From contig PXBD01000032.1 of the NCBI GenBank assembly GCA_003565625.1, forward strand, positions 1-64,000: a DNA stretch of 64,000 bases, written 5' to 3'. The notes beneath the pieces are model-generated. The model was not told where the DNA came from and did not search any database. It saw only the letters and a program-made list of their open reading frames with translations. The position numbers and the translations under genes are program-made. The DNA is from Gammaproteobacteria bacterium. GTDB taxonomy: Bacteria > Pseudomonadota > Gammaproteobacteria > Xanthomonadales > Wenzhouxiangellaceae. Of the stretch, positions 20,667-29,044 are shown one piece after another (position 1 is the stretch's first letter; each line of letters starts with the position of its first letter).

Positions 20667-21635
20667 ATGAAGCACAACTGGATTTTGATCGTCGGCCTGG
20701 CCCTGTGGCTGACGGCGGCCGTTGCGGCCGAAGAGCCGCACCCCGGGGCCGAGGAGTTCATCGCCCGCGCCATCGCCAAGCACGGCCTGGACGAGGCCCT
20801 CATCCGCACGGTACTGGCTGATGCCAGCTACCAGCAGTCCATTATTGATGCCATCAGTCGACCGGCCGAGGCCCGTCCCTGGTACCAGTACCGACCGATC
20901 TTCATGACCGAGACGAGGATCGCCGGAGGCGTGGAATTCTGGCGGGCCAATGCCGATCTGCTGACCGATGTCGCAGTGCGGTTCGGGGTGCCGGTCGAGG
21001 TCATCGTCGCCATCGTCGGCGTGGAAACCAACTACGGCATGAACACGGGCAGCTTCCGCGTGATCGACGCGTTGGCCACGCTGGGCTTCTACTTTCCTCG
21101 CCGGGCGGATTTTTTTGCCTCCGAACTGGCCCACTTTCTCGTGCTGGCGGCCGAAGAAAACCTGCCGATCCACGAAGTACGCGGCTCCTATGCCGGGGCG
21201 ATGGGCATCGGCCAGTTCATTCCGTCCAGCTACCGCGCTTACGCTGTGGACTTCGACGGCACCGGCCGACGCGACCTGTGGCGTTCCCTGCCCGATGCGC
21301 TCGGGTCGGTGGCCAATTACCTTGCCGAACACCGCTGGCTGCAAGACCAACCCATCGTGCTGGCTGTCGATTATGTGCCGGCCGATCTGGATGAAAACTT
21401 TCCGATTCGTCCGCGTCATACGCTGGCCGACCTGGCGGCGCTGGGCATCGAAATCGAAACCGGTGAGTTGCCCGACCAGACGCCGGCAACCCTGATCGAA
21501 CTTGAAGGTGCTGATGGTCCCGAGTATTGGGTTGGGTTGAACAACTTCTACGTCATCACCCGCTACAATCGCTCGCCGCTCTACGCCATGGCCGTGACCC
21601 AGCTGGCCGAGGCGATCCGCGAGGGCGCTGAGTGA
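20667..21635 (+). CDS. mltB: lytic murein transglycosylase B (MltB family)
   Basis: The 322-residue protein has a signal peptide (about 1-21, ending AAVA-AEE) without a lipobox cysteine, so it is a soluble, SltB-type form rather than a lipoprotein. VGVETNYG holds the catalytic Glu120, and GSYAGAMGIGQFIPSSYRAY is the family glycan-binding motif. It cleaves peptidoglycan to 1,6-anhydro products in the periplasm. Its stop overlaps rlpA (GTGA). Confidence 0.93.
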   Translation: MKHNWILIVGLALWLTAAVAAEEPHPGAEEFIARAIAKHGLDEALIRTVLADASYQQSIIDAISRPAEARPWYQYRPIFMTETRIAGGVEFWRANADLLTDVAVRFGVPVEVIVAIVGVETNYGMNTGSFRVIDALATLGFYFPRRADFFASELAHFLVLAAEENLPIHEVRGSYAGAMGIGQFIPSSYRAYAVDFDGTGRRDLWRSLPDALGSVANYLAEHRWLQDQPIVLAVDYVPADLDENFPIRPRHTLADLAALGIEIETGELPDQTPATLIELEGADGPEYWVGLNNFYVITRYNRSPLYAMAVTQLAEAIREGAE

Positions 21636-22453
21636 CAGCGCCGGCACGCAGCCTGATTGCGGCCATGAGTCTGCTGCTGCTGGCCGGCTGCGCCGGTCTG
21701 GTCGAGCGACCGGGTCGTCCGGGGCCAGCCAAGCCGCCGGGCGAGGTGGTGGACGGTGCGCCCGAAAGCGAGCTGGATGTGAGCCGGATTCGGCCGGTGG
21801 TGCCGGGTCCTGAGCCGCGCAGTGCCTACGGCAACCACAGTCCTTATACCGTGCTGGGCCGGACTTACCACGTCAAGCCCAGCGCGGTCGGGTACCAGGA
21901 GCGCGGGATTGCGTCATGGTACGGCACCAAGTTTCACGGTCGCCTGACCTCGTCAGGCGAGCCTTACGACATGTACCAGCTCACCGCCGCGCATCGCTCG
22001 CTGCCGTTGCCGACTTTTGCCGAGGTTCGTCACCTGGAAAACGGCCGCAGCATCATCGTCCGAATCAACGACCGCGGTCCTTTCCACCCGGATCGCATCA
22101 TCGACCTGTCGTGGGCGGCGGCCGTCAAGCTCGGCATCGATCACTCCGGAATCGGCCCGGTTGAAGTGCGCGCGATCACCTTTGATGAGCCGGCGGTGCC
22201 GCAGGTTCGCCCGGCCCGCCTGCCGGTATGGCTGCAGGTCGGTGCTTTCGCCGAACGCAGTCGCGCCGAGCGCGTGGCTGCCACCCTGGTCGAAAATGGC
22301 CTCGACCGGGTCCGAACCGTGCCGGCACACAACGCCGCCGGCCCCATCTGGCGGGTTCGGATCGGGCCGCTGGACGAGCTCGATGACGTCCTGGCGCACG
22401 TCGAGCAGGTGACCGCACTGGGCTTCGAACGCCCCCGATACGTCTACCCCTGA
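21632..22453 (+). CDS. rlpA: RlpA septal-ring lytic transglycosylase (lipoprotein)
   Basis: A 273-residue lipoprotein with lipobox LLLAGC near residue 20, a double-psi beta-barrel domain (ERGIASWYGTKFHGRLTSSGE; RINDRGPF with the catalytic aspartate) and a C-terminal SPOR domain (about 195-273, LPVWLQVGAFAERSRAERV). RlpA cleaves naked glycan strands at the division site; SPOR targets it to septal peptidoglycan. It starts at GTG 21632 within the mltB stop. The order mltB-rlpA-dacA is conserved in gammaproteobacteria. Confidence 0.94.
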   Translation: MTAPARSLIAAMSLLLLAGCAGLVERPGRPGPAKPPGEVVDGAPESELDVSRIRPVVPGPEPRSAYGNHSPYTVLGRTYHVKPSAVGYQERGIASWYGTKFHGRLTSSGEPYDMYQLTAAHRSLPLPTFAEVRHLENGRSIIVRINDRGPFHPDRIIDLSWAAAVKLGIDHSGIGPVEVRAITFDEPAVPQVRPARLPVWLQVGAFAERSRAERVAATLVENGLDRVRTVPAHNAAGPIWRVRIGPLDELDDVLAHVEQVTALGFERPRYVYP

Positions 22454-22473
22454 ACTGGACTTTTCCTTATCTC

Positions 22474-23634
22474 ATGTTCAAGATGCTTCTCCAGAACGTC
22501 CTCCTCGGTGCGGCCCTCGGGCTTGCCGCCATAACCCATGCCCAGGTACCGGTGCCGGCACCGCCATCGATTGGCGCCAGCAGCTATATCCTGGTTGATT
22601 TTCACAGCCAGACCGCGCTGGCCGAGCGCGACAGCGAGGCGCCGGTCGAGCCGGCCAGCATCACCAAGCTGATGACCTCCTACATCGCCTTTCGCGAGAT
22701 CGCACGCGGCAATCTGAACCTGGATGACGAGGTGGTGGTGTCGGAAAAGGCCTGGCGCACGGCCGGTTCGCGCATGTTCATCGAGGTAGGTAACCGGGTG
22801 CGGGGGGAAGATCTGCTCAAGGGCATCATTATTCAGTCCGGAAATGACGCCAGCGTGGCCATTGCCGAGCACATAGCCGGCGATGAACAGGTTTTTGCCA
22901 GCATGATGAACGAGGCGGCCGCGCAGCTCGGCATGACCGGAACCCATTACACCAACGCGACCGGCCTGCCGGATCCGGCCATGGTCACCACGGCGCGGGA
23001 TTCGGCACTCCTCGCCCGGGCGCTGATTTCCGAATTCCCCGATTTCTATTCCTGGTATTCGGAGCGTGAGTTCACTTTCGGCGGTATTCGTCAACACAAC
23101 CGCAACCGCCTGCTGTGGCGCGACCCGTCGGTCGACGGTCTCAAGACCGGCCATACCAGCAGCGCCGGGTATTGCCTGGTGACCTCGGCCAGTCGTGAAG
23201 GCATGCGCCTGATCAGCGTGGTCATGGGCACCGACAGCGAGGACGCCCGCGCCAGCGCCAGCCAGGCCTTGCTCAACTACGGGTTTCGTTTTTTCGAGAC
23301 CTACCAGCTCTACGATGCCGGGCTGGAGCTCAGCCGCGAGCGACTCTGGAAGGGCCGCAGCGATGACCTGGCGCTGGGCATTGAAGAGGATTTGTTCGTG
23401 ACCGTTCAGCGCGGACGCTACGATGAATTGAATGCCAGCATGGAGCTTCCGGGTCAGCTGCTGGCCCCGGTTGCCGAGGGCGAGGTGCTGGGCGAGCTGG
23501 TGATTCGGCTCGACGGTGAAATGGTTGCCAGCCGGCCGCTGGTGGCGCTGGCAGCGGTGGAGGAGGCCGGTTTCTTCGGCCGCACCAGCGATGGGCTGCG
23601 CCTGTGGCTGGGAGGGCTGTTCGGTAATGACTGA
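22474..23634 (+). CDS. dacA: D-alanyl-D-alanine carboxypeptidase (PBP5/6 type)
   Basis: A 386-residue S11 peptidase with a signal peptide, SITK (Ser62), SGN (residues 122-124) and KTG (residues 224-226), followed by the PBP5 beta-rich domain and a C-terminal amphipathic helix (GRTSDGLRLWLGGLFG) for inner-membrane attachment. It trims pentapeptide stems and so limits crosslinking. Its end overlaps ybeD by 8 bases. Confidence 0.96.
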   Translation: MFKMLLQNVLLGAALGLAAITHAQVPVPAPPSIGASSYILVDFHSQTALAERDSEAPVEPASITKLMTSYIAFREIARGNLNLDDEVVVSEKAWRTAGSRMFIEVGNRVRGEDLLKGIIIQSGNDASVAIAEHIAGDEQVFASMMNEAAAQLGMTGTHYTNATGLPDPAMVTTARDSALLARALISEFPDFYSWYSEREFTFGGIRQHNRNRLLWRDPSVDGLKTGHTSSAGYCLVTSASREGMRLISVVMGTDSEDARASASQALLNYGFRFFETYQLYDAGLELSRERLWKGRSDDLALGIEEDLFVTVQRGRYDELNASMELPGQLLAPVAEGEVLGELVIRLDGEMVASRPLVALAAVEEAGFFGRTSDGLRLWLGGLFGND

Positions 23635-23911
23635 GAACGGTTCGGCGAGCGCCGAGGCCACCGGGCTGGAGTTTCCGTGCCGGTATCCGGTCAAGGTGAT
23701 GGCGCAGGCCGGCGCCGAGGCACGCGCCGATGTGCTGGCCACGGTTGCCCGCCACGCCGATTTCTCGCCCGATGAAGACGTGCGCACCCGGTCGAGTCGC
23801 AACGGCCGCTACGAGGGCCTGACGATCACGGTGTCGGCCCGTTCGCGCGGCCAGCTCGAGCAGCTTTACGCCGATCTGCGCGAACTGGATGCAGTCAAGA
23901 TGATGCTGTGA
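23627..23911 (+). CDS. ybeD: YbeD/DUF493 (UPF0250) family protein
   Basis: A 94-residue ferredoxin-fold protein with the family pattern FPCRYPVKVMAQ, RSSRNGRYEGLTITVSARSR and LDAVKMML at the C-terminus. YbeD-type genes nearly always lie between dacA and lipB, as here, and are thought to be regulatory (ACT-like) but have no defined reaction. ATG 23627 lies within the dacA end; its stop overlaps lipB (GTGA). Confidence 0.9.
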   Translation: MTENGSASAEATGLEFPCRYPVKVMAQAGAEARADVLATVARHADFSPDEDVRTRSSRNGRYEGLTITVSARSRGQLEQLYADLRELDAVKMML

Positions 23912-24594
23912 CCAGGCCGTCACCGCAACCGGATTCCTGCTTCCCGCTGCGCGTTCGCCGGCTGGGCAGGCGCGCCTATGTGCCGGTGTTTGAGGCCATG
24001 CGCGATTACACCAACCAGCGCGGCCCCGACAGCCCCGACGAGTTATGGCTGGTCGAACATGAGCCGGTGTTTACCCAGGGTCTGGCCGGCCGGCCCGAGC
24101 ATCTGCTGCGAAACGATCATATCCCGGTCGTGCAGAGCGATCGTGGCGGACAGGTGACCTATCACGGTCCGGGCCAGCTGGTCTGTTATCCGCTGCTCGA
24201 CCTCGAGCGCCGCCGCCTCCGTATCCGCTGCCTGGTCGACCGCCTTGAGCAGTGCGTAATCGAAGTGCTTGGTGGCTATGGCCTGCAGGCTGGCCGTCGC
24301 GCCCACATGCCTGGGGTCTACCTCGGCGAAGACAAGGTCGCCTCGATTGGGCTGAAGGTGCGGCGGGGCCGCTGCTATCACGGGCTGGCGCTGAATCTTG
24401 CCATGGACCTGACCCCGTTTGCGATGATCAACCCGTGCGGCTATGCTGGGCTGCGCATGACTCAGTTGGCAGACTGGGTAACGGAGGTCGACCCGGACCT
24501 GGTGGCTGTGGAGATGGTGTCAGCGTTCTGTCGACTGCTCGATTACCATGCCAGCGAAGAGTTGTATCGGCCCGTAGAGAAAACTAACGTCTGA
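23908..24594 (+). CDS. lipB: octanoyl-(ACP):protein octanoyltransferase LipB
   Basis: The 228-residue protein has DRGGQVTYHGPGQLVCYPL, VASIGLKVRRG (Lys150) and INPCGYAGL (Cys177), the catalytic lysine and cysteine of LipB. It moves octanoyl from ACP to lipoyl domains, the first step of lipoate assembly; three substrates or users of that pathway (AceF, Lpd lipoyl domain, PDH) are encoded at 29-35.6 kb. Start GTG 23908. lipA is not adjacent. Confidence 0.95.
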   Translation: MTRPSPQPDSCFPLRVRRLGRRAYVPVFEAMRDYTNQRGPDSPDELWLVEHEPVFTQGLAGRPEHLLRNDHIPVVQSDRGGQVTYHGPGQLVCYPLLDLERRRLRIRCLVDRLEQCVIEVLGGYGLQAGRRAHMPGVYLGEDKVASIGLKVRRGRCYHGLALNLAMDLTPFAMINPCGYAGLRMTQLADWVTEVDPDLVAVEMVSAFCRLLDYHASEELYRPVEKTNV

Positions 24595-24614
24595 TTACCC
24601 GGTCTCAAGTGCCT

Positions 24615-26759
24615 ATGAACAAGTTATCGAAAAACACCATCAGCGGAGTGCTGCTCGCCGCAGTTCTGATTCCCGCCGCCGTATTCTTCCATCCGGGAGA
24701 GGCCACCGTGGTCGAACCTTCGGGCGCTGCCGAGCGCCTGGAGCCCAAACCCGAGCACCACTTTGCCAGTCGCCTGGCCACCCGGTTCATCAGCGGTTAC
24801 CACTACCATCGCCGCAACCTCGACGAGGAGTTGTCCGGGCGGATCTTCGATCAGTACCTGCGGCTGCTCGATCCCAACCGGGTGTACTTCACCGCGGACG
24901 ATGTTGCCGATCTCGAGCGCTACCGTGATTATCTCTCCGATGCCCTGAAAACGGCAGACCTGGACCCTGCCTTTGACATGTTCGAGCGCTATCAGCGGCG
25001 CGTGGCCGGGCGCATCGAGTACGCACTTTCCCTGCTTGAGCACGGCTTTGACTTCACCGTCGATGAGGAGTATCGCTTCGACCGCACCGAGGCGCCCTGG
25101 GCCCGGGATCGGGACGAACTGGATGAAATCTGGCGCCAGCGCGTCAAGAATGACTGGCTGCGATTGCGCCTGGCCGAACAGGAAGACGAGGACATCGCCG
25201 AGACCCTGGGGGATCGCTATGCCAACCTCGGACGTCGCATTGCGGAATTCAACAGCCAGGATGTGTTCCAGTTCTTCATGAACGCCTACACACGCTCGAT
25301 TGAACCGCACTCGGCCTACATGTCGCCGCGCAGTGTCGATAACTTCGAGATTTCCATGCGCCTGTCGCTGGACGGCATCGGCGCCATGCTGCAGCGCGAA
25401 ACCGAGTACACCACGGTCATGGAAATCGTGCCGGGCGGCCCGGCCGATCTGGACGGACGCCTGCAGCCGGGTGACCGCATCGTTGGCGTGGCCCAGGATG
25501 ACGAGGACATGGTCGACGTGGTGGGCTGGCGACTCGATGATGTTGTCCAGTTGATTCGAGGCGAACGCGAAACCGTGGTTCGCCTGGAAGTGTTGCCGGC
25601 CGATTCGGCATTGACCGGCGCCTCGACGGTGATCGATATCGTGCGTAACGAGGTGCGCCTGGAAGAGCAGGCGGCCCAGCGCGACCTGATTGAAGTACCC
25701 GAAGGAGACCGGGTCCGGCGCATCGGGATTATCAGCGTGCCGGTGTTTTACGTCGATTTCCAGGGGCGGGCCCGCAACGAACCCAACTACCGCTCCTCGA
25801 CCCGGGACGTCCGCCGCCTGATCAACGAGCTGACCGCCGAGGGGATCGACGGTCTGGTCATTGACCTGCGCGGGAATGGCGGTGGTGCCCTGGTCGAAGC
25901 CACCACCATGACCGGATTGTTCATCGACGAAGGCCCCGTGGTGCAGGTGCGCGACTCGCGTGGTCGGGTATCGCTGGAGGAGGATCGTGAGCCCGGCATG
26001 GCCTGGGACGGACCACTGGCGGTACTGGTTGACCGGCGCAGCGCCTCGGCATCCGAAATCTTCGCCGGTGCGATCCAGGACTATGGCCGCGGCGTAGTCC
26101 TGGGAGAGCCGACTTTTGGCAAGGGGACGGTGCAGAACCTGATCGATCTGGATGATCTGTCGCGCACCGAAAACGCGCGCCTGGGCCAGATCAAGCTCAC
26201 CATGGCCCAGTTCTACCGGGTTGCGGGCGGCTCGACCCAGTCCAAGGGCGTCGTGCCTGATATTGCGCTGCCCACGGCCGGCGATGCGGCCGATTTCGGC
26301 GAGAGCGCGCTGGATTTTGCCCTGCCCTGGGGACAGATCGACCCGGCCGACTTCCGCCCCATGGCGGACCTCTCGGGCCTGATCGAGAAGGCCTACGAGC
26401 GCCACCGTGAGCGTCTGGACAGCGACGAGGAACTGCAGTCCCTGCTCGAGGAGATTGCCGACTGGGAACAGAGCCGTGATCGCGCCAGCGTTTCTCTCAA
26501 CGAGGAGGTTCGCCGGGCCGAGATGGAGGAAAACGAGCAGCGTCGCTCGCAACGCTTTGCCCGCGCTCGCTCGCCGCATGCCGCCGTCAACGGCCCGGAT
26601 CGCGACGAAGACGCGCAAGACGAGGCCGATCAGGAATCACGGCCTGACCTGTATCTGCTCGAATCGGCGCGCATCCTGGCCGACCTGATCGATTTTGATC
26701 GCGAGACCCACCTGCTGGCCCATCGCGGCGATATCGGTTTGCCCGTCACGATCGACTGA
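24615..26759 (+). CDS. prc: tail-specific carboxy-terminal processing protease Prc
   Basis: A 714-residue S41 protease has an N-terminal signal/anchor, a helical N-domain, a PDZ domain (about 250-340; GIGAMLQRETEYTTVMEIVPGGPA), a protease core with the DLRGNGGG motif, the SASASEIFAGA nucleophile serine and FGKGTVQN lysine, and a long charged C-terminal region (DUF3340-like). Prc degrades periplasmic proteins and wall hydrolases, a good fit beside mltB, rlpA and dacA. ATG 24615 is favoured over GTG 24609. The acidic tail near 640-680 (DEDAQDEADQESR) is low complexity. Confidence 0.93.
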   Translation: MNKLSKNTISGVLLAAVLIPAAVFFHPGEATVVEPSGAAERLEPKPEHHFASRLATRFISGYHYHRRNLDEELSGRIFDQYLRLLDPNRVYFTADDVADLERYRDYLSDALKTADLDPAFDMFERYQRRVAGRIEYALSLLEHGFDFTVDEEYRFDRTEAPWARDRDELDEIWRQRVKNDWLRLRLAEQEDEDIAETLGDRYANLGRRIAEFNSQDVFQFFMNAYTRSIEPHSAYMSPRSVDNFEISMRLSLDGIGAMLQRETEYTTVMEIVPGGPADLDGRLQPGDRIVGVAQDDEDMVDVVGWRLDDVVQLIRGERETVVRLEVLPADSALTGASTVIDIVRNEVRLEEQAAQRDLIEVPEGDRVRRIGIISVPVFYVDFQGRARNEPNYRSSTRDVRRLINELTAEGIDGLVIDLRGNGGGALVEATTMTGLFIDEGPVVQVRDSRGRVSLEEDREPGMAWDGPLAVLVDRRSASASEIFAGAIQDYGRGVVLGEPTFGKGTVQNLIDLDDLSRTENARLGQIKLTMAQFYRVAGGSTQSKGVVPDIALPTAGDAADFGESALDFALPWGQIDPADFRPMADLSGLIEKAYERHRERLDSDEELQSLLEEIADWEQSRDRASVSLNEEVRRAEMEENEQRRSQRFARARSPHAAVNGPDRDEDAQDEADQESRPDLYLLESARILADLIDFDRETHLLAHRGDIGLPVTID

Positions 26760-26785
26760 TCGCTGGTGGCGCGGCCGCAGGCTCA

Positions 26786-28924
26786 GTGATCGCGGTCGCG
26801 CAGGTGGCGGTGCCGGCGCCGCTGCCGCAGTGGTTCGATTACCTGCCACCGGTCGGTGGCACGCTGCCACCGGTCGGCAGCCGGGTGCTGGTGCCGTTTG
26901 GAAAACGCCGCCTGGTGGCGCTGGTGGCGGGCCACGCTGAAGTAGCCGAGTCTGCGGCGCTGCGCTCGATTGAACAAACCCTGGATGCCGGTCTGATCCG
27001 GCCGGAATTGATGCAACTCGGGCGCTGGGCGATGCGTTACTACGGCAGCGCACCGGGTGAAATGGTCAACCTCCTGTTGCCACCGGCGCTGCGTCGGCTG
27101 AAATCGTTTCGTCCCGCCGCCCCCCAATGGCTGTCCCTGACCGCGGCCGGACGGGCGGCCGAGGCACGGCGTGCGCCGCGCCAGGCCGAGGTGCTGGGCT
27201 GGCTGGCCGAAGCGCCGCTGGAGCGGGCCGAACTGCTTGACCGTGGGGCCAGCGCCGGGGTCTTGCGAGCACTGCTGAACAAGGGCTGGATTGTGGCAGG
27301 TGATGCCGGCGCGCCGCGGCCGCCGCAGCCGGGACCGGCTTTGAATGCAGAGCAGCGCGCCGCGCTGGCCGCCCTGCTGCGGGCGCGCCATCAGTCCGCC
27401 AGCTTCCTCCTGGCCGGTGTGACCGGCAGCGGCAAGACCGAGGTCTATCTCCAGGCCGCCCGCGCCCTGGTACGCCGCGGCCGCCAGGTCCTGATCCTTA
27501 TTCCTGAAATCGGTCTGACCCCGCAGCTGATCCGCCGGGTCGAGTCCAGGCTGGGTTTTCCGGCCCACGTCTATCATTCCGATCGAAGCGAAAGCGAGCG
27601 CCTGGCCTGCTGGCAGGCAGCCGCCGACGGTCGCGCGCGGGTTTTGGTGGGCACCCGTTCGGCCGTGTTCCTGCCCTTGGCCCGGCCCGGTTTGATCGTG
27701 GTCGACGAGGAGCATGACGCATCGTTCAAGCAGCAGGACGGCGCCCGTTACCACGGCCGCGATGTAGCCGTGATGCGCGCCCACCTGCTCGGTATTCCGG
27801 TCCTGCTGGGCTCGGCGACCCCGTCGCTGGAAAGCCTCAACAATGTCGAACAGGGCCGCTATCGACTCCTGCAGATTCGTCGGCGCGCCGGCACAGCCGA
27901 GCCGCCGACCTGGTCGCTGGCCGATCTGCGTGGACAGCGCGGTGCGCTCGAAAGCGGGTTGCTGGCCTCCATGCGTCGTCATCTTGATGCCGGCGGCCAG
28001 GTGCTGCTGTACCGCAACCGCCGTGGCTATGCCCCGGTATTGATGTGTCCGGCCTGCGGCTGGCAGGCCGACTGTCTTCGCTGCGATGCCCACCTGACCC
28101 TGCACCAGTCGGTACAGCGGCTGCAATGCCATCATTGCGGAGCCACGCGCAAGGCGCCGCCGCGCTGCCCGGATTGCGGGGAGCCCGACCTGTTGGCGCT
28201 GGGTGCCGGCACGGAACGTCTGGAGCAGGATCTCAAGCAGCAATTCGCCGACGTCCCCGTCCACCGGGTCGATCGCGACAGTATGAGCCGGCGCGACGAG
28301 TTTGCCCGCCTGCTCGAAGAAGTTCGGCGCGGTGATCCCTGCATTCTGGTCGGTACCCAGATGCTGGCCAAGGGTCATCACTTGCCTGGCGTGACCCTGG
28401 CGGCGGTGCTGGATGTCGACCAGGCGCTGTTCAGCGCCGATTTCCGCGCGCCGGAGCGGCTCGGACAGGCTGTCTGTCAGGTGGCCGGACGGGCCGGGCG
28501 GGGCGATCGGCCAGGCCAGTTCGTGCTGCAGAGCCGCCACCCGGACCATCCGTTGCTCGAGCAACTGCGACGGGCGGAGTACCTTTCGTTTGCTGCCTGC
28601 CTGCTCGAGGAGCGCCGGGCCGCCGGTCTGCCGCCGTCGTCTGCCCTGGCTCTGCTGAGGGCCGAAGCCCACCAGGCCGAGTCGGTTCGGGCCTTTCTCG
28701 AGGCCGCCGCCAAGCTCATGCAACATGATGAGATCGAAGTCAGCGGACCGATCCCTGCCATCCTGGCCCGACGCGGTGGTTACTGGCGCTACCAGCTGTG
28801 GTTGCAGTCCGGTTTTCGCGGCCCGCTGCTGGCTGCCTTGCCAGCCTGGCTGGACAATCTGCGCTCGCTGCCCCACGCTCGTCGTGTACGCTGGCATCTG
28901 GATATGGATCCGCTGGAAATCTGA
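26786..28924 (+). CDS. priA: primosomal replication-restart helicase PriA
   Basis: The 712-residue protein (GTG start) has the 3'-DNA-binding N-domain, Walker A GVTGSGKTEVYL, DEEH Walker B, SATPSLES, and the two zinc clusters between residues 415 and 470 (CPAC, CLRC, CHHC, CPDC; eight cysteines). It rebuilds replication forks by loading DnaB. It follows prc by 26 bases. The family DNA-restart role needs no local partner. Confidence 0.95.
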   Translation: MIAVAQVAVPAPLPQWFDYLPPVGGTLPPVGSRVLVPFGKRRLVALVAGHAEVAESAALRSIEQTLDAGLIRPELMQLGRWAMRYYGSAPGEMVNLLLPPALRRLKSFRPAAPQWLSLTAAGRAAEARRAPRQAEVLGWLAEAPLERAELLDRGASAGVLRALLNKGWIVAGDAGAPRPPQPGPALNAEQRAALAALLRARHQSASFLLAGVTGSGKTEVYLQAARALVRRGRQVLILIPEIGLTPQLIRRVESRLGFPAHVYHSDRSESERLACWQAAADGRARVLVGTRSAVFLPLARPGLIVVDEEHDASFKQQDGARYHGRDVAVMRAHLLGIPVLLGSATPSLESLNNVEQGRYRLLQIRRRAGTAEPPTWSLADLRGQRGALESGLLASMRRHLDAGGQVLLYRNRRGYAPVLMCPACGWQADCLRCDAHLTLHQSVQRLQCHHCGATRKAPPRCPDCGEPDLLALGAGTERLEQDLKQQFADVPVHRVDRDSMSRRDEFARLLEEVRRGDPCILVGTQMLAKGHHLPGVTLAAVLDVDQALFSADFRAPERLGQAVCQVAGRAGRGDRPGQFVLQSRHPDHPLLEQLRRAEYLSFAACLLEERRAAGLPPSSALALLRAEAHQAESVRAFLEAAAKLMQHDEIEVSGPIPAILARRGGYWRYQLWLQSGFRGPLLAALPAWLDNLRSLPHARRVRWHLDMDPLEI

Positions 28925-28952
28925 GATCGACTGCGAGCCGGCGATGAGCGAC

Positions 28953-28958
28953 TACAAT
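28953..28958 (+). promoter_or_regulatory. candidate -10 element for aceE
   Basis: TACAAT lies 86 bases before the aceE start in the priA-aceE gap (28925-29044), with only poor -35 candidates. No PdhR-type operator is recognised. Confidence 0.25.
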
Positions 28959-29044
28959 CGGCCGGGCCCGATGCAAGCCTGGCGCCGGATGGCTGGAATT
29001 TGCCGGCAATAAAGACGACAAGAAAAGAACGGGGAGAGAACATC

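Noticed and set aside
26783-28897. 704-codon open frame antisense to priA
   Set aside because: Mirror of PriA coding sequence; no motif or ribosome-binding site.
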